Assembly: GCA_039602395.1 (NCBI GenBank) | Contig: JBCNJP010000017.1 | Location: 11,310,315-11,374,314 of the forward strand | DNA from: Deinandra increscens subsp. villosa | Taxonomy: Eukaryota; Streptophyta; Magnoliopsida; Asterales; Asteraceae | Length of the DNA stretch: 64,000 bases | Reading direction: 5' to 3' | In this document: in pieces, positions 11,366 to 22,570 of the stretch | Layout of the letters: each line of letters opens with the position of its first letter | How positions within the stretch are numbered: position 1 is the stretch's first letter | Notes under the pieces: model-generated | Seen by the model: the letters and a program-made list of their open reading frames with translations, nothing else | Told to the model about the DNA's origin: nothing | The model's database searches: none | Translations under genes and position numbers: made by a program

Positions 11366-13151
11366 TGATGTGCAAAAATCGATCTATAAAAATAAACTAA
11401 ATTATCCTAGACCTAGACACACTAAATTAAACCCAATTAACCTAAAACAAGACCGACTTAACAGGCAAGCGAACCTATCGAATGTAGAATAGCTATCGGT
11501 AAACCGGGGTCGAACCCTAGAGACACTAAAAAGACAAAATTAACTAAGAAAAATACATTACTGATTAATTGGTGAAATTTGGTTTTTGATTTGAAGAAGC
11601 TATTAACTAATTAAATTAACTAAAACTAACTAAGCTAAAATTAACTAAATTATCAAAACTTACTAAAACGAGAAACTGCTAAAGATGGAAATTACTAAAA
11701 AATGGAAAGCAAACCAAAGACTCAAAACCTAGAGACGAAAACTAGATATGATGCGAAATACCACCTAGACCTAGAATCCTAGTTAATGCTAACGACATCC
11801 CTTGATTATGAAAATTATGACTAAATCAGATTCTAAAGATGCAACCTATAAGAAACCTACGAGCCCCCGAAATCCTCTCCGGACGTAACTGACAAGAATC
11901 CTAAAGGTTGGAAAACGCTCACTGATTTGTTAGTTCACCTTTTGGGTACATCCTAACCGATAATTCTACCGCTCAATTAGTTGGTTCACCTTTAAGTATA
12001 TCCAATTCAATTACCCTAACCGCCCGGAAACTAATCTAGGCACCTAAGGCAAAGGAGCTTAATCACTATGAAGCACAACTTACAAATCCTAACTAATCTA
12101 GGGGACTTCCTTTTGAGACAATCCTGATCTAGACAATTAACCAACCCAACTAGTTGACAAGGTTATCCCCTTTTAAGTTCTAACCAAGGCAGAATATAGC
12201 AATCAAGATACTAATTATTAACCAATGTTCTAGTTCGGGACGTCTCCTAAACTACTCCTTAGATGAAAACCCTAAAGCTAACACCTTTAGATGCATTACC
12301 CGACCCGAAAGACATTCGTAGGCAACACAAACACCAATCAATAACCAAAACCCTAATTGGAATATGCAAACGCAACAATCACAGAAAATTAAAGGAATTG
12401 CAATAGACTATCAATACATCACACAATCGTCATAATCAAGGAAAAGTCGAAAACATTAACTAGTCATCAATTGGTCTAGATGGTACAAGAAAATTAGCCA
12501 ATCACAATCAACATGTCTGAGTTTATAATAATAACAGTGATATCAATCAGTAGCATGATCTGGTCTAATAAAAACGAAAGTTAAATCGAAGTAATAAGAA
12601 TGCGGGGAAGCGAATGGGAGTCGAATGCTTCAATCCTATGGCTCCAATGGCTTCAATCTCGATTTCCTGCTCCAAAATCATCTCCTAGCTCTCTGATTTA
12701 CGGCAGAAGTCCAGCTCTTCGACTGGAAACCCCGCATTGTATTTATAACTGAAAATTTTGGGTTTTCCGGAATTTTAACCTCCAAGCGTATCGCTTGGAG
12801 GACCCTTGACCAGCAGGCGATACGCGTTAGGCCTAATGGAGACAAAATAGTCGGGTCAACGCACGGAGCACCGCCTTTGACTTTCTTGCAGCAAGCGTAT
12901 CGCTTGCTTCTTCAGGATCACTAGGCGATACGCCTAGTGCTCAATCTTCATCACTTTTCTTCTTTTTGATCTTCAATTCTTCTCCAATGCTCGTTTTCTC
13001 CAAGATCTGCACGAAAACTGCAAAATAAACGTAAACCACAACCTAGGACTCTAGTATCAAAAACAACTAAAAACCTACGTAAATTGACTCAAAAGACTCA
13101 CAAAACGACTCAAAAACGTAAAGGAAAACCTATGTGTTTTGCAACACATCA
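11366..13151 (-). repeat. Athila LTR, 1786 bp
   Basis: The LTR is bounded by TGATGTGCAAAA at the left and TTTTGCAACACATCA at the right, so it has TG..CA ends and a longer imperfect inverted terminus. The PBS abuts the left edge and a polypurine tract abuts the right edge. It therefore serves as 5' LTR of the element at its left and as 3' LTR of DNA at its right. Near 12780-12935 a GCGTATCGCTTG-type motif recurs four times. A GGGGTCGAACCC motif, like a tRNA T-arm, lies near 11506-11517. No ORF of note. Confidence 0.75.
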
Positions 13152-14784
13152 AATATCCCCCCACTTAACCTTTTTTCTTCCCCGGAAAAACCTGCAAATG
13201 GAATCATAATCTGAGTAATTGGCTTCCAACCTTTTCAATTTCATCAATTTCAATTCAATTAGCCTACTTACATTCCGGTAGCGATTATCGGTATTTCGAT
13301 CCGATTAAACCCAACCACCAACCTTTGAGCCCCCAAGGTGTTTATAATTTACCGAATATATTTCAATCTGCCTATGTGTCCCACTCTAGAAAGATCAAGT
13401 TCAGCCTAATCCCGAATCATATTCAGTCCGAATAAAGGGTAATAAAGATATAACATTTTAATTTTTCCCACCCCCTTAAATCAGATACAAACATGTCCGA
13501 AGAATGATGGAATTAAATGGAATGAAGTGTTTGAGCATTTATTTTCTAATCTACCATGTTTTTTCATTTTCATTCTTTTTCTCTTTTTATTTTTTTTATT
13601 TTATTATTTTCAGATAATTGGTCACTTTTAATTTAGATTACCAACGGACATCATTAGAGGCATTCTTTTCGAGATGTTATCCCCAAAATCATACATGAGT
13701 ATTTTGCCCGCGAGATCCAGGACATCATCAGAGGCCTTACCACGGGATACTATCCTTAGTTCGTACATGAGTATATTGCCCCTTCACTCTAAAATATTAA
13801 CCAATTTATTCCTAATATGCTTATGATGGAAAATGGGGCGCCGTTATTTCTCGGATTTGCTTTCGCAAAAAGATCATAACGTGCCGGGTATTCTAAGGAC
13901 ATAGAAGTATCTTGCCTAAAGGGGTCTCTTTCCTCCTAATCCTCAGTTTCAGTATTCCTATCACTCCTAAAATGGGAACCCACTGACAGACTAATTACAT
14001 ATTTATACAACAATAAACACAATGGGATATTTAAGCTTTACTAAGTTAGCTGGGCCTACCAATACATCACTAACCGGCAATGCTTTCAACTCTTAGTTAT
14101 ATTTATCATTTAAGCCCTTAATTAGCAAGCCAATCCCCTGATTTTACCTATCATCTTCCATTTTAAACTGCAAATTTAATCAGAAACAAAAAAAAAATTC
14201 CAATTTTTTTTCAATTTTTTTTTTCGAAACAAAACTCACACTTTAAACAAACACACTAAAACTGACTCAATTAACGAGACACGACACATAATTTCCCCAT
14301 CCCCACACTTGAAACTCACATTGTCCCTAATGTGAACCGAGAAACAACGACTCAAACAAATAAAAGAAAAATAACAGAAAAAAATAAATACAAAAGAATA
14401 AAGACTGAAAAATAAAAGAACAGAAAAAAATGGAACAGACTCCCCTGATTGAATCGGCATGAATGAAAGGAATCCTGTTCCTCGCCCTCCAATTCGAACG
14501 TGATATCAAAATTTACTAACTCCAGAATTGCATCAAACATCGTCACGGACGAAAACGGCGACTAACAACCCATATTCTAACAACCAAGGCAAACCAAAAT
14601 CACAGCAGCATATATATATCAAACAAACCACCCAACCGGTTAACCCCGTACAAATTCCCAAGTATCAGAATATTAGAATATTAGTACAGACCATGATGAT
14701 AAAAACAAAAATAAAGAAAAAGTATAAGGATGTGAAATAACCGATCAAAATGGCTGCTGCTGACAAAATACTGCATCCAACTCC
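13152..14784 (-). other. Gypsy 3' internal region with PPT
   Basis: Immediately right of the LTR the minus strand reads AAGTGGGGGGATATT, a polypurine tract. Further right the strand holds CAATGTGAGTTTCAAGTGTGG (within 14295-14325), a phrase I associate with the noncoding 3' part of Athila-like elements. A short tandem duplication around CATACATGAGTATTTTGCCC lies at 13690-13790. No gene is supported. The place where this element ends and the next one begins (near 14750) is unclear. Confidence 0.5.
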
Positions 14785-15078
14785 CTACTCCTCAGCATCA
14801 TCATCAGAATCAGCAGGCTCGTCCTCTCCAACCGCAGGCTCACAAAAGAAATCAGGCACGTCGAACCCCTGGGCAATGAACAAACTCCTAATAGCCCGAT
14901 CCTGCAAATCCATCCTCATATTCTGATGTCCGATGGTGAACCGCGTCGGTAGCGGGTTTGGCGGGTAAGGCGTCTGTGGCATAGGTGGAATGTCGTATGG
15001 TGTAGAAGGTGTGTGTTCTGGTGTAGATGCATTATGCTTTGCCCCGGAAGATATGCAAACGACTTGCTCTGAAGTCAT
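14785..15078 (-). CDS. Small ORF behind a gypsy PBS, function unknown
   Basis: A 97-residue ORF starts about 270 bases downstream of the PBS of the LTR at 15366-20612. It is Pro/Thr-rich in residues 15-50 and ends in an acidic stretch (DSDDDAEE). Its place and acidic end parallel the longer extra ORF of the gypsy element at 43258-43980, though I see no clear sequence similarity between the two. It may be the shortened remnant of such an accessory ORF, or of a gag N-terminus. The sequence to its left is not recognisably from the same element, so this one is probably truncated. No domain recognised. Confidence 0.35.
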   Translation of the reverse strand: MTSEQVVCISSGAKHNASTPEHTPSTPYDIPPMPQTPYPPNPLPTRFTIGHQNMRMDLQDRAIRSLFIAQGFDVPDFFCEPAVGEDEPADSDDDAEE

Positions 15079-15120
15079 CTCTGCGATACATGTTCCAAAA
15101 AAACATAATGTCAGTAACAG

Positions 15121-15122
<2 letters not shown>

Positions 15123-15172
<50 letters not shown>
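15123..15172. repeat. (TA)n microsatellite
   Basis: About 25 uninterrupted TA units lie between the small ORF and the PBS. ORFs that cross it are artefacts. Confidence 0.95.
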
Positions 15173-15173
<1 letters not shown>

Positions 15174-15348
15174 CAAAGCAGTAAATATACACATAAGTAT
15201 GGTAAGACTACAAATAGGTTTATGACATGCATTTTTGTATATGTGTACCTCTTGATGTTGGTAGCGAGTCTCGTATGCAAATGGAAGTCTCGTAGAGCGG
15301 GCTATAGTCTAGGTTTCTTTGTTTTCGTTACCTTGTTCGCTATAACCA

Positions 15349-15362
15349 TGGCTTTGATACCA
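15349..15362 (-). other. Primer binding site, initiator-Met tRNA type
   Basis: Minus strand TGGTATCAAAGCCA, three bases from the LTR edge. It resembles the common TGGTATCAGAGC primer site complementary to initiator tRNA-Met, with one change. Confidence 0.75.
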
Positions 15363-17814
15363 ATCTGTCACACCCCGATGTTCCCGATTACGTGGGCGTG
15401 TGATGTCATTGGGTCATAGTCGTGGGTACAAAGAACGACCTTTAATAGTTCCGTTTACGTTTGAAAACCAAGTATGTTATCATAGTTTGCAGCGGATTAT
15501 ATAAAAGATAACATTGTCTTACAATACTGAAACGAGAACGTTACGATAAGAAATACGATTGTTCATGATTTATTTAGATAGTAAAAGGTGACCATGACTC
15601 CATTCCTAATGCAGACCCTTTTGTTTGACATACTTCCCATTTGCACACCGAGAGCGAACTTAGTTACCTGAGAAATACATGAGTTTGAAATGGTCAACGT
15701 AATGTTGTGAGTTCACAGGTTTAGGACTCTACATAATGTATTTGTAAATAGTTTTGATAGCATACAAGATATTATATATGTGGTTACTGTGGTTGCATTG
15801 ATCTACCTAGTCCTTGATTTTGAAGACTAACTGATTTACCCACCTTATGGTAACTTCCCCTAAGAAATACCACTGACAAAGAATAACTGACATGTACCCC
15901 GAGACTTGTTAACGCGAAGTCAGAACTGGAGCGACCAACTAGGACAGGGGCGTCAACCCAAATAGATCTATTCACTAGTTATCGTTCCGTACAGAATTAA
16001 TTGAAATCAAACAATGATGGGATTTTGCAGCAACATGTTATATAACAAGATTACCACGATAGGGATACAGAAAGAACAGATAATCAAGTGTGGCATGGCA
16101 GTAGAACCATAATATCAAGTAAAAAGATTTGTTTGATCATGATTTCTCCCCCATAGTATTTAAAATAGTTTAAAAGAAAGGGGCCGTGAAACTCACATGT
16201 GCAAGGTGAATGATCGTGACTGCTGATAGGAGCGGTAAGTAACCGATGTCCAAATATTGATAATAATAATAGACATGATTTAGTTTCTTTGTTCAGTTTG
16301 AATAACGTTCAGTTGCCCAATGATCCTGGTCGAGTCTTGACAAATTATCCCCGTTTGTATGTTTGGAAAACCCATTCATAACGTTTATTAGTTGTATAAA
16401 TATTTATACGTGCTATGATATTTAAAACAATAAACATGTGGATCGATGTAAATAATTATTAGTCGAATAATTATTCAAAGGTTTGTAAGAATACTTATGA
16501 ACATATATATTTATTTTAGATCTCAAATATTACGATAAATAATATGTATTATGTATTCCGTTGTTTGATTTATGTTTGGTCCTACTCTCATAGCCTTTGA
16601 TAAGTAACTACGCGTATAAGTTATAAATTATTGTACAAATAATTGTTATAACTGGTGTGAGAAAAATCAATTGTTTAAGTTATTAAGGAAATTAATAACG
16701 TTACGATGGAACTTTAAAGAAAATAAAGTTAGTTAATTATTTTCGAGTTCGAATGTATATATATAATTGGTGAAAATAAAGGTTTCATTTTCCTTTAATT
16801 TGTGTCGTTACTTTGAAGTATGGTAATAATAGTAGGTACTATTTTTATTATGACTTCAAGAACTTTGTTTGATAAAGTTTTTAACAGTTTGATTTATATA
16901 ATTTTCTTTGAAATCAAATGATAAATCTAAAGTTTTTAATGTTTAATCGAACTTATAAGTTTTCAAGGTTTCTGAGAAAATATAAACATAACTCAAGATT
17001 TAATTATATCTTTACAACGAGCAAAGATCGAAAGGGTTTCGATTCATCGTGTTTGTTTAGTCAACTTCGTCTGATCGTTACAAATCTACATTTGTTATTT
17101 TTAAGCAAAGATTGCTTGTTTATCCGGAAAATATTATAAGTCCTTTATCAAACCTTCTGATCAACTTTTAGTTATAAAAATGACTAACAGTTTTAGAAAA
17201 AATTTGTTAGGTCCCGCTTATAAATAGGTTCAAAACCATTTCTTCGTGTCGTTTATTCCATCAACAAAATCAAGTCCTATAATGTCGATTAAGCTCAGTT
17301 TTAAAATTAATGACAAGTATAAGATCAAACTAGTTAGTTGACATCTTTGACTTCGTTTTACTTATTCAAAATTTAGTATAAAATGATATAAGCTTTAGTC
17401 ATTATATATTTTAGTGTTAATCAGTGTTTAAGAAATCTAATGATTTCTTTAAACTTTGTATAAACATTTTAGGCTCTCAGATGACCATTTTTACTAACAT
17501 AAAATCATAACCATTTCGTGAATCAATCTTGGGTTTAGATACTCGTGGGTATACTATTTGGCTCATCACCCGGTTTTTCTAACCACGAGACCCACAATGT
17601 GACAATATTAAGCCCCGTTGAGCATCACACGTAGTTTGATCACTTAGAGACGAAAGAAAGCAATGTAAGTTTATCATTTTATGTGGGTTTTAACCCAAAA
17701 TGTAAGCAAGATTATCAACACTTAATGGATCTTTCGGGTGAACCTTTAGATCAAAGAAATGAAATGAAAGTGTGACTTAGAAGCTTACAACGAGCAAGCT
17801 TCGAGGATGTGGTA

Positions 17815-17889
17815 GCCGAAGGTGGTGGTGGTGGCAATCGATGTTGGTGGCGGTGGTGGCAATCGATGTTGTTGTTGGTGGTGGTTGTC

Positions 17890-17920
<31 letters not shown>

Positions 17921-18245
17921 TTCGATGATGATAATGATGGTGGTGGTTGGTAACGGTGATGATGGTAGACGATGATGATGAGAATGGTTATGGTGGTTTT
18001 TTGTTGCGACGGGGGAAGGGTGGCCGAAAGCTCCTAGTGGCGGCGGCTTGGGGTGGTTGGTGTCGGATCTGTGACGACAGCAGGAGGCTGCGGGGGTGGT
18101 GGTTGGTTCGCCGGCAGGGGTGGCGGCAGCGGGTGTTCGAGGTCGTCGGCCGAGAGTGGTGAAGGGGAGGAGTGGTGGTGAGTCTTGGGTGATGGTGGGT
18201 TTTGTAATGGATTTTGAGTGTGGAAATGGTGAAGGAGGTATGGTG
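17815..18245 (+). repeat. GGTGG/GATGATG-rich low-complexity stretch in LTR
   Basis: Dense GGTGGTGG and GATGATGATGG runs, strongly G-biased on the plus strand, inside the long LTR. The short ORF here (17947-18162) follows from the composition and is not supported as a gene. Confidence 0.7.
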
Positions 18246-18823
18246 GGTTAATTTGACATGTGGGTATTCAGGTGAAAATATCTAGATATTATATAACCAT
18301 GGTTAGGTTTAGGTATACGGGCGATTCATACCGAACCGTTCTACCGTTTTGGTCGAGACAAGTTTCAAAATAAATTACGAGGCTTCAATATTGTTAAACA
18401 ATTATTGTTTTTTTTGTAAATTAATTATTTAGAATTTTTAGTTTTATTTTTTTATTTGCTCGCGTACCGCATTCAGAAAAATAAATAATTGTTTTGATTT
18501 GCTTCGAGCTCGAATATTTTATACTATTAAAACTAACCAAAGTTTTATAAATAAAATGTTCGCTCAAAGACCTTGTCGAGTGTCGGCGAGATTTTCTCAC
18601 GACACTGTTTCAGTAAAAATATAAAAGTCATTTTATATTTTTATTTTTCTTGTTATTAAAGTTCCACAGATCTCATGATGAACTTTTCCTTTTGTTATGG
18701 GTTCGTTTTTCCAATACGAACGTGGGAATTTGTCAAGGGTGGACGTTTACGTACACAGTATTTACTAATATTATTACTAGTTCAAGTTAGGCACATGTAT
18801 ATACGTATATATATATATATATA

Positions 18824-19780
18824 CTAGGATAGAACCCGTATGTTATACGGGTGAATCATTAAATATATATATAGTTGATAATTGCATACTCTTCTTAATA
18901 CCGGAATAACGTTATTACATTAAATAAAAAGATAAAGTTATAATTCATGATATGGTATTGGTGACTTTACCCTCTTTATCAAAAAACAATATTTAGAGCC
19001 CCCGTCTCTACTTGTATATTTGAAAAATGCAACGTACAAAAATGATTGTAAAAAAAACAATCTGACCCTGAATAGCAACTAACGTTAATTTATGATTTGA
19101 CAAACTTGAGACTTTAAGTAGAAAGTTAGGTGAGTATAAAGTTTGATCAAGATTATAATGAACACATATAAAATCTGAGTTATAATCAATATTATAATGT
19201 TATATCAATAAAAAAATGTTATATTGGTATACATTAGGAAAGTTATAATTGAATTAGTCATCGTGTTTAAAATTCTCAAATTGGATGAACATGGATCATT
19301 TGATATGGTAGAAACTATTTAATATTGGATCTTATGAACATGATTTTTGCCATTGATGAATTTCTTTATAAAAAGTATCATCCACAATGTTGATTGAATC
19401 CATAAAATAATATTAGGTATTCATTAATTAAAGTATTAAATATGATTTGCTCAATTATATTTGAAAACACACTAAATAAGTTTTTGAGTACTCTAAGTTT
19501 TTATTGGTATTTTATAAGTTTTTTTTATATATTTATTAAAATGAAAATAATAATGTCTATAAAAAAATAATAATAAAAATAAGATAAAAATTAATATAAG
19601 GTTGTCATAGTTTCATAATATAAATAAATATAAATATATTATAATTAATTATAAAATAGGATATAATTTCCAATCTAAAAGAATTAATTAGAAAGTAGAT
19701 TTGGGAGGGAAAAATTTTGTGAGAATGAATCTGGTGTTGACATGTGTCAACAATTGTAATCATTTATTAGAATAGGAAGA
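18824..19780 (-). mobile_element. Non-autonomous Helitron, 957 bp
   Basis: On the minus strand the 3' end has the hairpin ACCCGTATAACATACGGGT (18834-18852), then TCTATC and the terminal CTAG followed by T. The 5' end reads TCTTCCTATTCTAATAAATG at 19780, preceded by A. Both flanks are (TA)n DNA, which fits insertion between A and T without target duplication. These are the defining marks of Helitrons. Inside is AT-rich DNA with no Rep/helicase ORF, so it depends on another copy. Confidence 0.75.
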
Positions 19781-20612
19781 TATATAGTCAAAGTATAGGT
19801 TTGACCCGGTATTTTCGGACGGGTTGTCATACTTTTACGCCTCTATCGAATTTATTCGATCTAAAAAAGTACATTATATATTTTGCTTATTTAATCTCTC
19901 AAACCATGGATTTTTCATTCGTCGAGGATTCCTATATATCAAAATCAAGTAAATTACGGAAAGCAATACCAAAGTCGCTTGGTTGATCCGGATGGCTTGG
20001 TTCTTCCGGATCAGTAGTTGATCTGGATTGTGCAATTGTTTATTATCTTCCTATTATTTATTGTAATCGAAGACATGAAAGCAAAACCAAAGTCAAGACG
20101 GAGTCGTGAAGTCAGTGGGAGGAGCTCGAGATGACTTATTTGATCTTGTTAATTGGCTCTAGCAAAGTCAAACCCTTATTGCCAAAGGATTTACATATTC
20201 TTATTCTTTGCTATTTTGGTTGATTTTATTTAATAAATGTTATTAACCCCGACCTAAATATTAATCTCCCTTTAAAAGTGTTTTAAACGAATAAATATAA
20301 TCTTTTTCGACAAGTTATAAAATGTTTACAACTTGTCAAATTTTGCGACCAAAGGAGTTTTTCAAAATCTATCACTTACATCTAAAAGTTCATAAAAAAA
20401 TATTTTAATTATTAACTTTAATTGGTTATATCATATCGCGGCAACTTAGTTTTATATGTTATATAAAATTTAATGTCCCGGCCGTTGGATATGATCCTTT
20501 GTTTAATAACAAACGTCATATGGTAAAACTGGCTTTTACAACCATATTCGGTAATAAATTAAAATAAATAGTCCATGTCAATCATATTATAAGTAACTCT
20601 TGGGGCATGACA

Positions 20613-21361
20613 CTAACCGTTAGTGTTAGAGCTCTCAATACCACACTTGGCGTCTAGGTTATCCTTTCAAGGTAAATGGACACACTAATGACAAAGATTT
20701 TTAACCACACACGTGATGTGGCGGCGTATACGCAACACTCATAAAAACATAACAAACATGATAACACTCATAAAAACATAACAAACATGATAGCCCGCAA
20801 CAACACGCGGGCGGACAAAATATCTATCACTATGTTTATTTTTGTACTATATGAATGTAAGTTGATAAAAACTTTCAACCCGCAGCAAGCGGGTCTTTTG
20901 CTCGTTTACTAAAATAAGAAAACATATTACTAATTAATAATCACGGAGAATAAATGGTAATTAATTACTAATCACCAAGAAAAAATCTTTAATTAACATA
21001 TTACTAATTAAGGATAATGATATAAATATCCTAAATTAATAAAAGATTTTTTCAACTTTTTTAGTTTCACGATATTAATTTTAATTAAAAATTATGTACG
21101 AAAATTTTTGTCATTATATTCAAATTTGTTTATTTTTGTAAATAATTTTCGGATACTGATAACTACATCCCTAATTTTTGGATTTTTAAACAATTTTACT
21201 ACTTAACAATCAAATATTTAATTTTAAAAGATTTCAACAATAAAATTTTCAAAATTTTGGCAAATGTTAAAATAATCCACCTAACTTCCCTAAATATATA
21301 TCGCCATTTAATGTAAAATTTTTATTTTTGCAAACAAATTTTGGAAATCAACTTTACATAT
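20613..21361. other. AT-rich DNA with two GC-rich hairpins
   Basis: A 29-bp direct duplication (AACACTCATAAAAACATAAC and onward) occurs at 20734-20791. Two short GC-rich hairpins follow: GCCCGC/GCGGGC at 20793-20812 and ACCCGC/GCGGGT at 20878-20894. They look like Helitron 3' hairpins, the second followed by TCTTTTGCTCGT, but a proper CTAG end is missing. No gene. Confidence 0.45.
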
Positions 21362-21861
21362 TGTTAAAAATATAAATGCCTAAATATAAGTTTTTATTAT
21401 TTTATATCTTGGGCTAGTTTTATTGTGTGTATTCTTTTGTGTAGATGCCATGGGCCTGTTGGTCCATGGCCCAGGCCTGCTGATGGACCCGGGTAGTTGT
21501 TGCTGTTCAAGAGTTCGGGCCGTTGGGTTTGTTTGAAGTCAGTTGGAGCTGCTGGTGTTTAAAAGGCGTGGCGTTGGAAGCTGTTAGGGTTAACGACGCA
21601 TTTGAACAAATTGGTGCGTCGCTTCCTTCTCTCGAGATCTCTCTGCTTTCTTCTCCACTGTTCTAGGGTTTCGTAGTGATTCATCGTGCCTTGATAAATC
21701 ATCTCACCTGTTAGATCGTAGTGGTTGTGTGTGTTAGTGTAGAGAGATTTTCTGCATCATCGTGTTGATGATTGCAAAGTTTCTTGGTGTTATGATATCA
21801 GATTCTTGTTGTATTTTTTCTGTTATTCAAGTTAGATCTTCTGGATTTACTGTTTTTGACA
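21362..21861 (+). repeat. Copia 5' LTR
   Basis: 500 bp with TG..CA ends. It contains a palindrome around GCCATGGGCC...GGCCATGGC near 21447-21472. The last 150 bp would form the transcript leader. It matches the 3' LTR nearly base for base. Confidence 0.93.
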
Positions 21862-21874
21862 TGGTATCAGAGCC
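21862..21874 (+). other. Copia primer binding site (initiator tRNA-Met)
   Basis: TGGTATCAGAGCC directly abuts the LTR, the classic primer site complementary to the 3' end of initiator tRNA-Met. Confidence 0.92.
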
Positions 21875-22570
21875 ACGAGCTCTCGATATCCGTCTTTGAG
21901 TCTTCTCGACTGTCTAGGGTTTAGGATCTGTTGAGAAATCGACTATTTCCGTCGTCGATTTGTGTCTCCGACGAACCGATCACAACTCCGGTTGCGATCC
22001 TTGTGAGTTTCTGCTAGGTTTTTTGCTCGTTGTGGTAACGGCGTTTCAACTCCACACGGTACGTAAGTCAATTTGACCGCTGGTGCCGGTGGTTGCAGTT
22101 GACTCTCCGTCACTGTCTTACGAGTTTCCCTCGCTTGAGGATCGTTCACTGGTTTATGAGTTGTAGGTCAACCCGTGGAGGAGCAGTGACCAGATCCGGC
22201 AATCCAGGTCGAAGACTCGCTTGGTTCTGGGTGTGATTGTAGCTGCGCTGATCGTAGATTCTGTAACCCTAAGTGAAGGTTACAGGTCTCGATTTGGAAA
22301 CCCTAACTTGGGTTCTCTATTTTAGCGTAAATACAGTGGTGGTCTGTTTGTTCCACTCCAGTGGCGGACTGGTGATACCGCTTGCATGCTGTACAATGAG
22401 AGACATCCCTTGTCCTTTGTGATAGTTGATTAGGTTGTTCTGTGATATCTGTTTCATTCTTGGTATCTCTGTCAGTTTTCTGCATATTTCTGTGATTTGG
22501 TTGTTTACTTGTGATCTTTATCATTCTTGTTTGTTTCTTGTGTGTTTCCTGGTGTACATTATCTGTGATC

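Larger units (their letters stand above)
7365..13151 (-). mobile_element. Truncated Athila-type Ty3/gypsy retrotransposon
   Basis: On the minus strand the order is LTR (11366-13151), PBS (11341-11359), gag (from 11138), protease, then reverse transcriptase. The element is cut off at the start of RNase H by the MITE copy at 7364. The gag and protease style (a DLGA protease motif rather than DTGA, and a zinc knuckle) is what I know from the Athila clade. Several stops and frameshifts make it inactive. RNase H, integrase, the 3' region and the second LTR are absent on this side. Confidence 0.8.
15366..20612 (-). repeat. Long gypsy LTR (5.2 kb including a nested Helitron)
   Basis: The left edge reads TGTCACACCCCGATG next to the PBS, and the right edge reads CTTGGGGCATGACA, so TG..CA ends and a TGTCA/TGACA inverted terminus are both present. 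Phrases such as GTGAGTTCACAGGTTTA (near 15708) and GGGGCCGTGAAACTCAC (near 16180) recur in the LTRs at 34984 and 44150, so this is a diverged relative of that family. A Helitron at 18824-19780 is nested inside; without it the LTR is about 4.29 kb. The second LTR is not in the window. The right edge is inferred from the inverted terminus alone. Confidence 0.6.

Noticed and set aside
15027..15419. ORFs with long YIYIYI runs on both strands
   Set aside because: Translations of the (TA)n microsatellite and of the PBS/LTR edge.
17947..18162. 71-residue ORF in G-rich DNA
   Set aside because: Lies in low-complexity GGTGG DNA of an LTR and has no protein-like features.
20793..20905. Helitron 3' end
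   Set aside because: Hairpins look right but neither is followed by CTAG/CTRR plus T; listed only as hairpins.
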